The translations under genes and the position numbers were made by a program. Positions 1-5,641 of a DNA stretch of 7,310 bases are shown here, in pieces (within the stretch, counting starts at the first letter, position 1; the number at the start of each line of letters is the position of its first letter). The DNA is from Candidatus Cloacimonadota bacterium (GTDB lineage: Bacteria > Cloacimonadota > Cloacimonadia > Cloacimonadales > TCS61): positions 1 through 7,310 of the forward strand of contig JAGLWO010000599.1 in the NCBI GenBank assembly GCA_023133395.1, in the 5' to 3' direction. Below the pieces are notes generated by a model. The model was not told the origin of the DNA. It saw nothing but the letters and a program-made list of their open reading frames with translations, and made no database searches.

Positions 1-1064
1 GGTGTATTTATCCGAGTTATGATTTCACTCACGGACAATCAGATTCTATAGAAAAAATCACCTATTCCCTTTGTTCTCTGGAATTCGAAAATCATCGTCC
101 TCTTTATGACTGGTTTATAGAAAATCTGGAAATTTTTCCATCCAGACAGATAGAATTTGCTCGTTTGAATCTTACATATACAGTTTTAAGCAAGAGAAAG
201 CTCAGGGAACTAGTTGAAAAAAATTATATAACAGGTTGGGATGACCCCAGAATGCCAACACTTTCCGGTCTCAGAAGGCGTGGTTATACTCCTCAATCGA
301 TCAGGAATTTCTGCGATAGAATTGGTTTAGCAAAAGCTGACAGCACTGTTGATATTGCTCTCCTGGAATATTTTATCCGTGAAGAATTAAATAGAACTGC
401 TCCCCGTGTTATGGCAGTTTTGAAACCTATCAAAGTGGTGATTGATAATTACCCTGATGACTTTGAAGAAGAACTCGATGCAGTTAATAATCCTGAGGAT
501 CCGGATGCAGGTACTCGAAAAGTCCCATTTTCAAAGGTTATTTATTTGGAAAAAGATGATTTTATGGAAGACCCTCCCAAAAAATTCTTCCGTCTTGCTC
601 CCGGTCGTGAAGTCAGATTACGTTATGCTTATTTTGTTAAATGCGAAAGTGTGGTAAAAGATGAAAAGACAGGTGAAATAACAGAACTGCATTGCACCTA
701 CGATCCAGAATCACGTGGTGGAAAATCTCCTGATGGCAGAAAAGTGAAAGCAACATTGCATTGGGTATCTTCCAAACATGCTATTGATGCGGAAGTTCGG
801 CTGTATGAGCATCTATTCACAGTTGCTGACCTTAGTACTGTGGAAGGAGATTTTAAAGAATACATAAACCCTGATTCGCTGAAAATCTTAACCGAATGCA
901 AACTCGAACCGGGTTTGCTCAATGTGGAAAAAGGAAGCAGATTCCAATTTGAGAGAAAGGGATATTATTACGTCGATTCGGACTCAACAAAAGAGAAACC
1001 TGTTTTCAACAGGATTGTTACGCTACGCGACGAATGGGCAAGGCTACAGAAAGCCAAGAAGTAG
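1..1064 (+). CDS. glnS: Glutaminyl-tRNA synthetase, C-terminal part (5' end outside the window)
   Basis: GlnRS charges tRNA-Gln with glutamine in the cytoplasm, using ATP. The reading frame is open from the left edge; the first complete codon is at position 3 and gives 353 residues up to a TAG at 1062-1064. It opens with CIYPSYDFTHGQSD, very close to the class I catalytic core of E. coli GlnRS (CIYPMYDFTH). It continues with SLCSLEFENHRPLYDW and the class I KMSKS-type loop LSKRKL (codons 186-203, usually MSKRKL in this family), then GWDDPRMPTLSGLRRRGY. The rest is the two-barrel anticodon-binding region, with RKVPFSKVIYLEKDDF, GREVRLRYAYFVKCE, ATLHWVSSKHA and a normal C-terminus ending KPVFNRIVTLRDEWARLQ. 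About 200 N-terminal residues, including the HIGH motif, lie outside. An internal TTG at 165 is not the start. The match is to GlnRS rather than to the related GluRS. The phoB-like gene begins 2 nt after the stop with no terminator between, so the two are probably cotranscribed. Confidence 0.97.
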   Translation, partial: CIYPSYDFTHGQSDSIEKITYSLCSLEFENHRPLYDWFIENLEIFPSRQIEFARLNLTYTVLSKRKLRELVEKNYITGWDDPRMPTLSGLRRRGYTPQSIRNFCDRIGLAKADSTVDIALLEYFIREELNRTAPRVMAVLKPIKVVIDNYPDDFEEELDAVNNPEDPDAGTRKVPFSKVIYLEKDDFMEDPPKKFFRLAPGREVRLRYAYFVKCESVVKDEKTGEITELHCTYDPESRGGKSPDGRKVKATLHWVSSKHAIDAEVRLYEHLFTVADLSTVEGDFKEYINPDSLKILTECKLEPGLLNVEKGSRFQFERKGYYYVDSDSTKEKPVFNRIVTLRDEWARLQKAKK

Positions 1065-1066
1065 AA

Positions 1067-1750
1067 GTGAAAAAGCTTATCGCCATAGTAGATGATGAAC
1101 TGGATATTCTTGATCTGGTGGCAATAAACCTGGAAAAATCAGGTTTTCAGACAGCTAAATTTGAAGATGCATCCGGTTTACTGAATTTCCTGGAAAGTGA
1201 AATCCCCGACTTGATCGTACTTGATCTGATGCTGCCGGATATCGATGGATTCGATGTGTGCAAGAATCTGAAAAAAAATGATAGATTCTCCTCGATCCCC
1301 ATAATTATGTTAACTGCCAAAGGAGAAGAAACCGACCGGATTTTAGGATTGGAATTCGGAGCAGATGATTATATTGTAAAACCTTTTTCTCCACGTGAAC
1401 TTGTTGCCCGGGTGAAAGCAGTTCTAAGACGAAGTGATTCCAAGCAACAAGAAAAAGAAGTTCTGATAGTTGGTAAGATCCTGAAGATCAACACAAATAA
1501 ATTTGAAGTTTATGTAGAGGATAAAAAAATCGATCTGACCTCGACCGAATTCAATCTTCTCAAACTCCTTACCAAAAGGATCGGCTGGGTTTATTCCAGG
1601 AATCAGATTTTGGATCATCTATGGGGAAATGATAAAATAGTCATAGATAGAACGGTGGATGTTCACATAAAAAACCTGCGGGAGAAATTGGGACCGGCAG
1701 GCAAATTCATAAAAAATATTCGCAGTGTGGGATACAAAATAGAAGATTGA
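1067..1750 (+). CDS. phoB: PhoB-type response regulator (OmpR/PhoB winged-helix family)
   Basis: A DNA-binding response regulator, expected to be phosphorylated by the kinase encoded next to it and to control phosphate-starvation genes. I chose the GTG at 1067, which gives 227 residues starting VKKLIAIVDDE, over an in-frame ATG at 1034. With the GTG the receiver landmarks fall at D9/D10, phospho-acceptor D53 (VLDLMLPDIDG), T83 (MLTAK) and K105 (VKPF), which are the E. coli PhoB positions. The ATG start would add 11 residues inside glnS. The receiver spans about 1-120. The C-terminal winged helix covers about 130-226 and contains STEFNLLKLL, RNQILDHLWG, the recognition-helix segment RTVDVHIKNLREKLG and the wing IRSVGYKIED. 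No strong Shine-Dalgarno sequence precedes the start, so translation is probably coupled to glnS. The family is certain. The Pho assignment rests on the PhoR-like neighbour and the pst operon downstream. Confidence 0.93.
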   Translation: MKKLIAIVDDELDILDLVAINLEKSGFQTAKFEDASGLLNFLESEIPDLIVLDLMLPDIDGFDVCKNLKKNDRFSSIPIIMLTAKGEETDRILGLEFGADDYIVKPFSPRELVARVKAVLRRSDSKQQEKEVLIVGKILKINTNKFEVYVEDKKIDLTSTEFNLLKLLTKRIGWVYSRNQILDHLWGNDKIVIDRTVDVHIKNLREKLGPAGKFIKNIRSVGYKIED

Positions 1751-1751
1751 A

Positions 1752-3077
1752 ATGAAACTTTTTAACAAAGCAATTCGTACACTTTCTATCATTCTGATAT
1801 TGTATGCGATTCTGGTCTTTGTTCTCATTGTTCACGTGATACCATTCACCAGTCTTCTACTGGCAATATCGCTGATCACAATTATAGCTCTACTCATCTC
1901 GATCTTTTATTCATATTCCATTATTAAACCTGTTGAAAACCTTAATGAGCAGATTGGAAAAATTGCAGAAGGTGATTTCCCTGAATTAAAATATCCCAAA
2001 AATCCCGAATACAGGGATATCTTCAACAATCTTGATAGCATTTCCAGAAAACTTCAAAAATATGAAGCTAAGCTTTCCAAACAAAAGGAAGGATTTAATA
2101 CCATCATCGAATCGATCAAAGAAGCTATCTGGATCCAGGACAAAAAAGGATTCATTACAATTTCAAATCATAGTTTTATCGATCTCGTTAAGCAGGAAAA
2201 TGTAAATGGTCAGTATTTCTGGAATGTAATCCGGGAAAAAGAGCTTTATGATGTTGCTGACAGCATCTTTAAAAAACCGGAGAACAGAACCGAAGAAATA
2301 GAGATGAATGGAAAGCATTTTCTGTGCAGCACATCCCATTCTCCGCTTACGGAAGAAACGGTTTTTATCCTGTATGACATTACCGATATCCGTCAACTGG
2401 AGAACATAAAGAAAGATTTTATCCTCAATGTTTCGCATGAACTGCGCACTCCACTCACTTCTATAAAAGGCTACCTGGAAACCCTTGAAGATGAGATCGG
2501 TAATGAACATCCAACCTATATTGAGGTCATAAAACGCAACACAGATAGACTGATAAATATTGTTAAAGACCTGCTTACCCTTTCCAGGCTGGAACACGAT
2601 ATTTCCCTGGAAAAAGAAGATATTAAACCGGAAGATTTTCTGAAGAATATCAACAAGATTTTCGAACATCGTCTCAAAGAGAAGAAACTGAAATTCAGCT
2701 ATACTATCGAAAATAAACTGAAGACGTTTGTTGCAGATAGATTCAAATGGGAACAGGTTTTCATCAACCTGGTAGATAATGCTATCAAATATACAGAAAA
2801 AGGCGAAATAAAAACAGAAGTAAAACAGGAAGAGAATAAAATTATATTTGAGATCACCGACACCGGAAATGGAATTGCACAGGAACATCTTCCCCGCCTT
2901 TTTGAACGCTTCTACACGGTAGATAAATCCCGTTCCAGGAAAATGGGTGGAACAGGACTGGGACTTTCTATAGTGAAACATATCGTCAATCTTCACCAGG
3001 GAACCATCGATGTGGAAAGCAAAATTGGAAAGGGAACGAGATTTATTATAAAAATTCCAACAAATAAAGAAAAATGA
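1752..3077 (+). CDS. phoR: PhoR-type membrane sensor histidine kinase
   Basis: A 441-residue inner-membrane histidine kinase, the presumed partner of the PhoB-like regulator. Two hydrophobic helices (about 10-30 and 34-57) are separated by only a few residues, so there is essentially no periplasmic sensor domain. That is as expected for PhoR proteins that read phosphate through the Pst transporter and PhoU. A linker or degenerate HAMP (about 58-106) leads to a PAS-like domain (about 113-213: EAIWIQDKKGFITISN ... VFILYDITDIRQ). The HisKA domain has FILNVSHELRTPLTSIKGY with phospho-acceptor H229. The ATPase domain shows the N box (N339, N343 in FINLVDNAIKYT), the G1 box (D370-TGNG), the F box (LFERFYTVDKS) and the G2 box (GGTGLGLSIVK, 399-409). 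All catalytic motifs are intact. The ATG lies 1 nt after the phoB stop, and the stop overlaps the next ATG. PhoR is assigned by architecture and context. Confidence 0.92.
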   Translation: MKLFNKAIRTLSIILILYAILVFVLIVHVIPFTSLLLAISLITIIALLISIFYSYSIIKPVENLNEQIGKIAEGDFPELKYPKNPEYRDIFNNLDSISRKLQKYEAKLSKQKEGFNTIIESIKEAIWIQDKKGFITISNHSFIDLVKQENVNGQYFWNVIREKELYDVADSIFKKPENRTEEIEMNGKHFLCSTSHSPLTEETVFILYDITDIRQLENIKKDFILNVSHELRTPLTSIKGYLETLEDEIGNEHPTYIEVIKRNTDRLINIVKDLLTLSRLEHDISLEKEDIKPEDFLKNINKIFEHRLKEKKLKFSYTIENKLKTFVADRFKWEQVFINLVDNAIKYTEKGEIKTEVKQEENKIIFEITDTGNGIAQEHLPRLFERFYTVDKSRSRKMGGTGLGLSIVKHIVNLHQGTIDVESKIGKGTRFIIKIPTNKEK

Positions 3078-3538
3078 ATAAAGAAAAAATCGCAACCGAA
3101 TATCTGCCGCTTGTAAAAAGCATTGCCAATAAATATGCTTACCTTGGTGTTCCCAGCGAAGACCTGGAGCAGGAAGGAATGATAGGTCTTTTGGAAGCTG
3201 CTGATAAATTTCGGGAAGATAAAGGTGCAAAATTCTCAACTTATGCAACTTACTGGATAAAGAAGAAGATCCTATCAGCGATAGATAAAGAAAAGAAAGG
3301 TTCGCTCGATTCGATAAAACTGACAGAAGAATCGGTTGAAACCAAAGAAGACGAATTAAAAACCAGCCAGTATTTAGAACTTCCGCAAAATATGCCTGAT
3401 ATCGAGAGAAAAATATTACGAATGCTGTATGAAGAACAACTTACTTTAAAGGAAATAGCACAGGAATTAAAAATCTCCCGCGAACGGGTTCGACAGTTGA
3501 AAGAAAAAGCCCTTAGAAGAATGAGAGTTAAATTGTAA
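3074..3538 (+). CDS. Compact sigma-70-family RNA polymerase sigma factor, regions 2 and 4 only
   Basis: A 154-residue sigma factor. Region 2 covers about residues 6-72, with DLEQEGMIGLLEAADKF (core RNA polymerase contact, 30-46) and FSTYATYWIKKKI (54-66, the region 2.3/2.4 melting and -10 recognition segment). Region 4 covers about 109-154, with a helix-turn-helix TLKEIAQELKISRERVRQLKEKALRRMR at 124-151 that should read a -35 element or contact an activator. Between them is a short charged linker (about 73-108) instead of region 3, and regions 1.1 and 1.2 are also absent. The domain plan is therefore ECF-like, although the residues look more like RpoD/FliA-type sigmas. The ATG overlaps the phoR TGA (ATGA), implying translational coupling. 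No anti-sigma gene is adjacent within the window. I cannot name a specific family member. The role in the Pho response is inferred from position only. Confidence 0.9.
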   Translation: MNKEKIATEYLPLVKSIANKYAYLGVPSEDLEQEGMIGLLEAADKFREDKGAKFSTYATYWIKKKILSAIDKEKKGSLDSIKLTEESVETKEDELKTSQYLELPQNMPDIERKILRMLYEEQLTLKEIAQELKISRERVRQLKEKALRRMRVKL

Positions 3539-3557
3539 CACAAACCTCCGGTTTGTG
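3539..3557 (+). terminator. Hairpin immediately after the sigma-factor stop codon (possible terminator)
   Basis: CACAAACC at 3539-3546 pairs perfectly with GGTTTGTG at 3550-3557, giving an 8-bp stem with a 3-nt TCC loop that begins on the first base after the TAA. No T-tract follows (GAGATCTATC), so it is not a textbook intrinsic terminator. It could instead protect the mRNA 3' end or be part of a dispersed palindromic repeat. Confidence 0.5.
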
Positions 3558-3565
3558 AGATCTAT

Positions 3566-3584
3566 CGCAAAGCAGAGCTTTACG
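3566..3584 (+). repeat. Second small imperfect hairpin downstream of the sigma gene
   Basis: AAAGC (3569-3573) and GCTTT (3577-3581) form a 5-bp stem around an AGA loop. It is extended by CG/CG pairs (3566-3567 with 3583-3584) across one C-A mismatch. It sits 8 nt after the preceding hairpin and just upstream of the Pho-box-like repeats. It may belong to the same termination or repeat element. It is short, so chance is possible. Confidence 0.35.
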
Positions 3585-3634
3585 TTACAAAAATCTTAAC
3601 CAAATCTTAACATTCACCATATACTCACTTAACT
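3585..3634 (+). promoter_or_regulatory. Pho-box-like array of TTAAC repeats at 11-bp period
   Basis: An exact 10-bp direct repeat, AAATCTTAAC, occurs at 3591-3600 and 3602-3611. Viewed as hexamers, TTAACC starts at 3596, TTAACA at 3607 and TTAACT at 3629, with a weaker TTACAA at 3585. These occupy slots spaced 11, 11 and 22 bp; the slot at 3618 is degenerate. An 11-bp period is the known spacing of PhoB half-sites, and TT(A/T/C)ACA is the known half-site of Bacillus PhoP. The last repeat ends 9 nt before a TATAAT, where an activator replacing the -35 would sit. That PhoB binds here is inference. Confidence 0.72.
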
Positions 3635-3643
3635 TTTCCTCCG

Positions 3644-3649
3644 TATAAT
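3644..3649 (+). promoter_or_regulatory. -10 element of the porin-pst operon promoter
   Basis: TATAAT matches the sigma-70 -10 consensus exactly. At the expected -35 position (about 3621-3626, ATACTC) there is no TTGACA-like hexamer, which fits an activator-dependent promoter using the adjacent TTAAC repeats. The transcription start would be near 3656, giving a leader of about 42 nt. Confidence 0.68.
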
Positions 3650-3658
3650 AAAGTTGAA

Positions 3659-3678
3659 CGGATAAAATTTAATATCCG
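3659..3678 (+). other. 5'-UTR stem-loop of the porin-pst mRNA
   Basis: CGGATA (3659-3664) and TATCCG (3673-3678) form a perfect 6-bp inverted repeat around an 8-nt AT-only loop. It would lie within the first few nucleotides of the transcript predicted from the TATAAT, and 7 nt before the ribosome-binding site. A 5'-terminal hairpin of this kind commonly stabilises mRNA. As DNA it could alternatively be an operator. Confidence 0.4.
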
Positions 3679-3685
3679 AAAAACT

Positions 3686-3693
3686 AAAGGAGG
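3686..3693 (+). promoter_or_regulatory. Strong ribosome-binding site fixing a GTG start
   Basis: AAAGGAGG is a near-perfect Shine-Dalgarno sequence, 4 nt before the GTG at 3698. It decides the start of the porin gene: the next in-frame ATG lies beyond the signal peptide and would remove it. Confidence 0.85.
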
Positions 3694-3697
3694 AAAA

Positions 3698-4759
3698 GTG
3701 AAAAAAGTATTACTAATTGTAATTTTAACAGTCGTTGCATTTGGTATTTTGAATGCAGAAACAAAACTGAAAATGGAACTGTGGAACCGTTGGACGTACC
3801 AGACGATCGATGGTGAAGTAACAAAAAATGAGATGGCTCTCAAAAGAGGTTATTTTCGTCTTGAACCAAAATTCGGGAATAACATTAAAGGTCGTTTCAA
3901 TGTGGATTTCTTCAGCGATGAAGACGGTTTGGACGGTGCTGGCTTAAAAATCAAATACGCATATCTTGATTTTAACAACATGCTTCCCATCAAAGATTCC
4001 AAGCTTACTATCGGTCTGATGAAAACCTATTTTGGAACTATCTATGACTGGGACTACACAACTATCGAAAAAGACCCTTCTGATAAGTACAAATTCGTCA
4101 GCTCCACCGATTACGGCTTTGGTGTAACAGGTTATTTTCCAAACGGATTTGGTTCTTACGCCCTGGCAGCCTACAATGGTGAAGGTTACAAAAAAACTGC
4201 TGGAGACATCAATAAAGACCTCAACTTCGTTGCTAATTTGCGTGTAACTCCCATTGCAGGTATTACAGTTGGTGGTTCTTATATGATGAAAACAAAAAAT
4301 GATAGTGAAATCGCTGATAGTTTAGGAACGATGATCGATAATCCGGATAGAGAAGAATATTCTATGATCGCCGGTGTTGGAAAATTTGCTTTAGGTCCTT
4401 TCAGTCTGCTTGCTCAATACCTGATGAAAGACAAAAACAAACCAAATATAGATGATTACGAAAAAGTTAATACTACTGCATTGTCTTTCTTACCGGTTTT
4501 CAAAGTTAACAACAACTTCGATATTCTGGCTCGTTACGACATCTACGATCCCGATACGGAAACAGACGATGACGGATATAACACGATCGTAGCAGGTTTC
4601 AATTATCACATTATGAGAGATGCAAAGAATAATCCGAAATTATTCGTCCAAACCAACTATCAGATGAAACAATATGAAGCAGAAGATTCTGATAATGAAA
4701 GTGAACTTATGGTGCAACTTCGCTGGATATTCTCTGAAACAATAAATAAAGGAAAATAG
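3698..4759 (+). CDS. Outer-membrane beta-barrel porin, probably phosphate-selective (OprO/OprP-like)
   Basis: A 353-residue secreted protein from a GTG start. Residues 1-20 form a Sec signal peptide (KK followed by a hydrophobic core and LNA, cleavage predicted before E21). The mature part has alternating hydrophobic and polar strands rich in aromatic residues and glycine, and no transmembrane helices, typical of a beta barrel. The segments KRGYFRLEPKFGNNIKGRF, KIKYAYLDFN and LTIGLMKTYFG resemble the N-terminal strands of the phosphate-selective porin O/P family. An acidic loop (D281-N295, DPDTETDDDG) might bind Ca2+. The last strand, QLRWIF, ends 8 residues before the C-terminus rather than at it. 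The gene is first in the pst operon, behind the Pho-box-like repeats, so phosphate or polyphosphate entry across the outer membrane is the natural role. Porin is well supported; the substrate is inferred from context. Confidence 0.8.
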   Translation: MKKVLLIVILTVVAFGILNAETKLKMELWNRWTYQTIDGEVTKNEMALKRGYFRLEPKFGNNIKGRFNVDFFSDEDGLDGAGLKIKYAYLDFNNMLPIKDSKLTIGLMKTYFGTIYDWDYTTIEKDPSDKYKFVSSTDYGFGVTGYFPNGFGSYALAAYNGEGYKKTAGDINKDLNFVANLRVTPIAGITVGGSYMMKTKNDSEIADSLGTMIDNPDREEYSMIAGVGKFALGPFSLLAQYLMKDKNKPNIDDYEKVNTTALSFLPVFKVNNNFDILARYDIYDPDTETDDDGYNTIVAGFNYHIMRDAKNNPKLFVQTNYQMKQYEAEDSDNESELMVQLRWIFSETINKGK

Positions 4760-4767
4760 GAGATAAA

Positions 4768-5580
4768 ATGAAAAAAATAATATTATTACTCACCCTCTTA
4801 GCACTCATCACAGTTCCTGCACTAGCAAAAAAAGGAAATAAAATAATCGTTGCTGGTTCAACTACTGTTCTTCCCATTGCCCAAGCAACTGCAGAAGTTT
4901 TTATGGATGACAATCCTGAGATCAATATTTCGGTTCGTGGTGGTGGATCAAGCGTGGGAATTGCTTCAGTTATGGCAGGCACATCCGATATCGGCAGTGC
5001 TTCCAGACATGCCAAAACAAAGGAGTTAGCAACAGCAAGGGAAAAAGGAATTAATATCTATGAAAATATTATCGCCAATGATGGCATTGCTGTTATTATT
5101 AATCCTGAGAACAACATTGATAATTTGACAATGGAACAGTTAAAGGATGTTTTTACAGGTAAGATACAGAACTGGAAAGAAATCGGAGGGTCAAATAGAC
5201 CGATTGTTGTTGTATCACGCGATGTTTCTTCAGGAACTTATGAGGTCTTTAATAAACTTGTCCTGAAAGGTTCACGAAACAAAACTGATGCTTTAATGCT
5301 TGCTTCCAACAATACAGTTTCAACTATTGTATCTAATACTCCCGGAGCTATAGGATATGTAGGTCTGGGTTATATTACCGATAAAGTTAAAGCTCTTAAA
5401 ATTAACAATGTAGAACCATCTAAAAAAACGGTACAAAGCAATGAATATCAAATATCCAGAACCTTAAATATGTATACTAAGGGAAAGCCAAAAGGATTAG
5501 TAAAGCAATATATAGATTTCATACTATCACCTGAGGGTCAAAAAATTGTTGAAGAACAAGGATTTATCAGTGCTAAATAA
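4768..5580 (+). CDS. pstS: Periplasmic phosphate-binding protein of the Pst ABC transporter
   Basis: PstS captures inorganic phosphate in the periplasm and delivers it to the PstCA channel. The 270-residue protein has a Sec signal peptide (1-20, ending PALA before K21) with no lipobox cysteine, so it should be soluble. Phosphate-site motifs are visible: AGSTTVLPIA (29-38), GGGSSVGI (58-65), the TSDIGSASR segment (72-80) and SRDVSSGTYEVF (150-161), whose R and SGT normally bind the anion. TGKIQNWKEIGG and the C-terminal FILSPEGQKIVEEQGF are also family hallmarks. It is shorter than the about 346-aa E. coli PstS and resembles the compact PstS subfamily. The ribosome-binding site AGGAG (4758-4762) overlaps the porin stop codon, so translation is probably coupled. 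A strong hairpin follows the stop. Confidence 0.95.
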   Translation: MKKIILLLTLLALITVPALAKKGNKIIVAGSTTVLPIAQATAEVFMDDNPEINISVRGGGSSVGIASVMAGTSDIGSASRHAKTKELATAREKGINIYENIIANDGIAVIINPENNIDNLTMEQLKDVFTGKIQNWKEIGGSNRPIVVVSRDVSSGTYEVFNKLVLKGSRNKTDALMLASNNTVSTIVSNTPGAIGYVGLGYITDKVKALKINNVEPSKKTVQSNEYQISRTLNMYTKGKPKGLVKQYIDFILSPEGQKIVEEQGFISAK

Positions 5581-5589
5581 CCGTTTCGT

Positions 5590-5622
5590 AAACTTCCGAA
5601 GTTTTGGAAACTTTGGAAGTTT
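5590..5622 (+). terminator. 15-bp hairpin between pstS and pstC (attenuator or 3'-end stabiliser)
   Basis: Bases 5590-5604 pair with 5608-5622 over 15 bp, with one G-U pair (5598/5614) and a TGG loop at 5605-5607. Only one further T and then ATTC follow the stem, so termination is probably partial. Its place directly after pstS fits a known pattern in which the abundant binding protein is expressed well above the permeases through an intercistronic stem-loop. The inverted repeat itself is certain; its function is inferred. Confidence 0.7.
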
Positions 5623-5641
5623 TATTCATCAGGATTAATGT

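Noticed and set aside
165..167. TTG as the start of a 299-residue protein
   Set aside because: It is an internal codon of GlnRS. The frame is open to the left edge and the upstream residues match the GlnRS catalytic core.
186..203. LSKRKL instead of MSKRKL in the GlnRS ATP-binding loop as a sign of altered function
   Set aside because: Met-to-Leu at this site is conservative and the Ser-Lys-Arg-Lys core is intact, so it is probably ordinary variation.
1034..1066. ATG at 1034 as the start of the response regulator
   Set aside because: It would overlap glnS by 31 nt and add an 11-residue tail not expected in the family. The GTG at 1067 puts D53, T83 and K105 at the canonical PhoB positions.
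2163..3248. Open reading frame of 361 codons on the minus strand opposite phoR
   Set aside because: It lies wholly opposite an intact histidine kinase and the start of the sigma gene. Its translation is rich in Phe, Ile and Cys with no recognisable domain, as expected for a shadow of the coding strand.
3653..3658. TTGAAC as a -35 element
   Set aside because: There is no -10-like hexamer 16-18 bp downstream (CCGAAA falls there), and it lies after the clear TATAAT at 3644.
5638..5640. ATG just before pstC as an alternative start or leader peptide
   Set aside because: It encodes only MYE before a stop, in another frame, and is too close to the AGGA site, which is better spaced for 5642.
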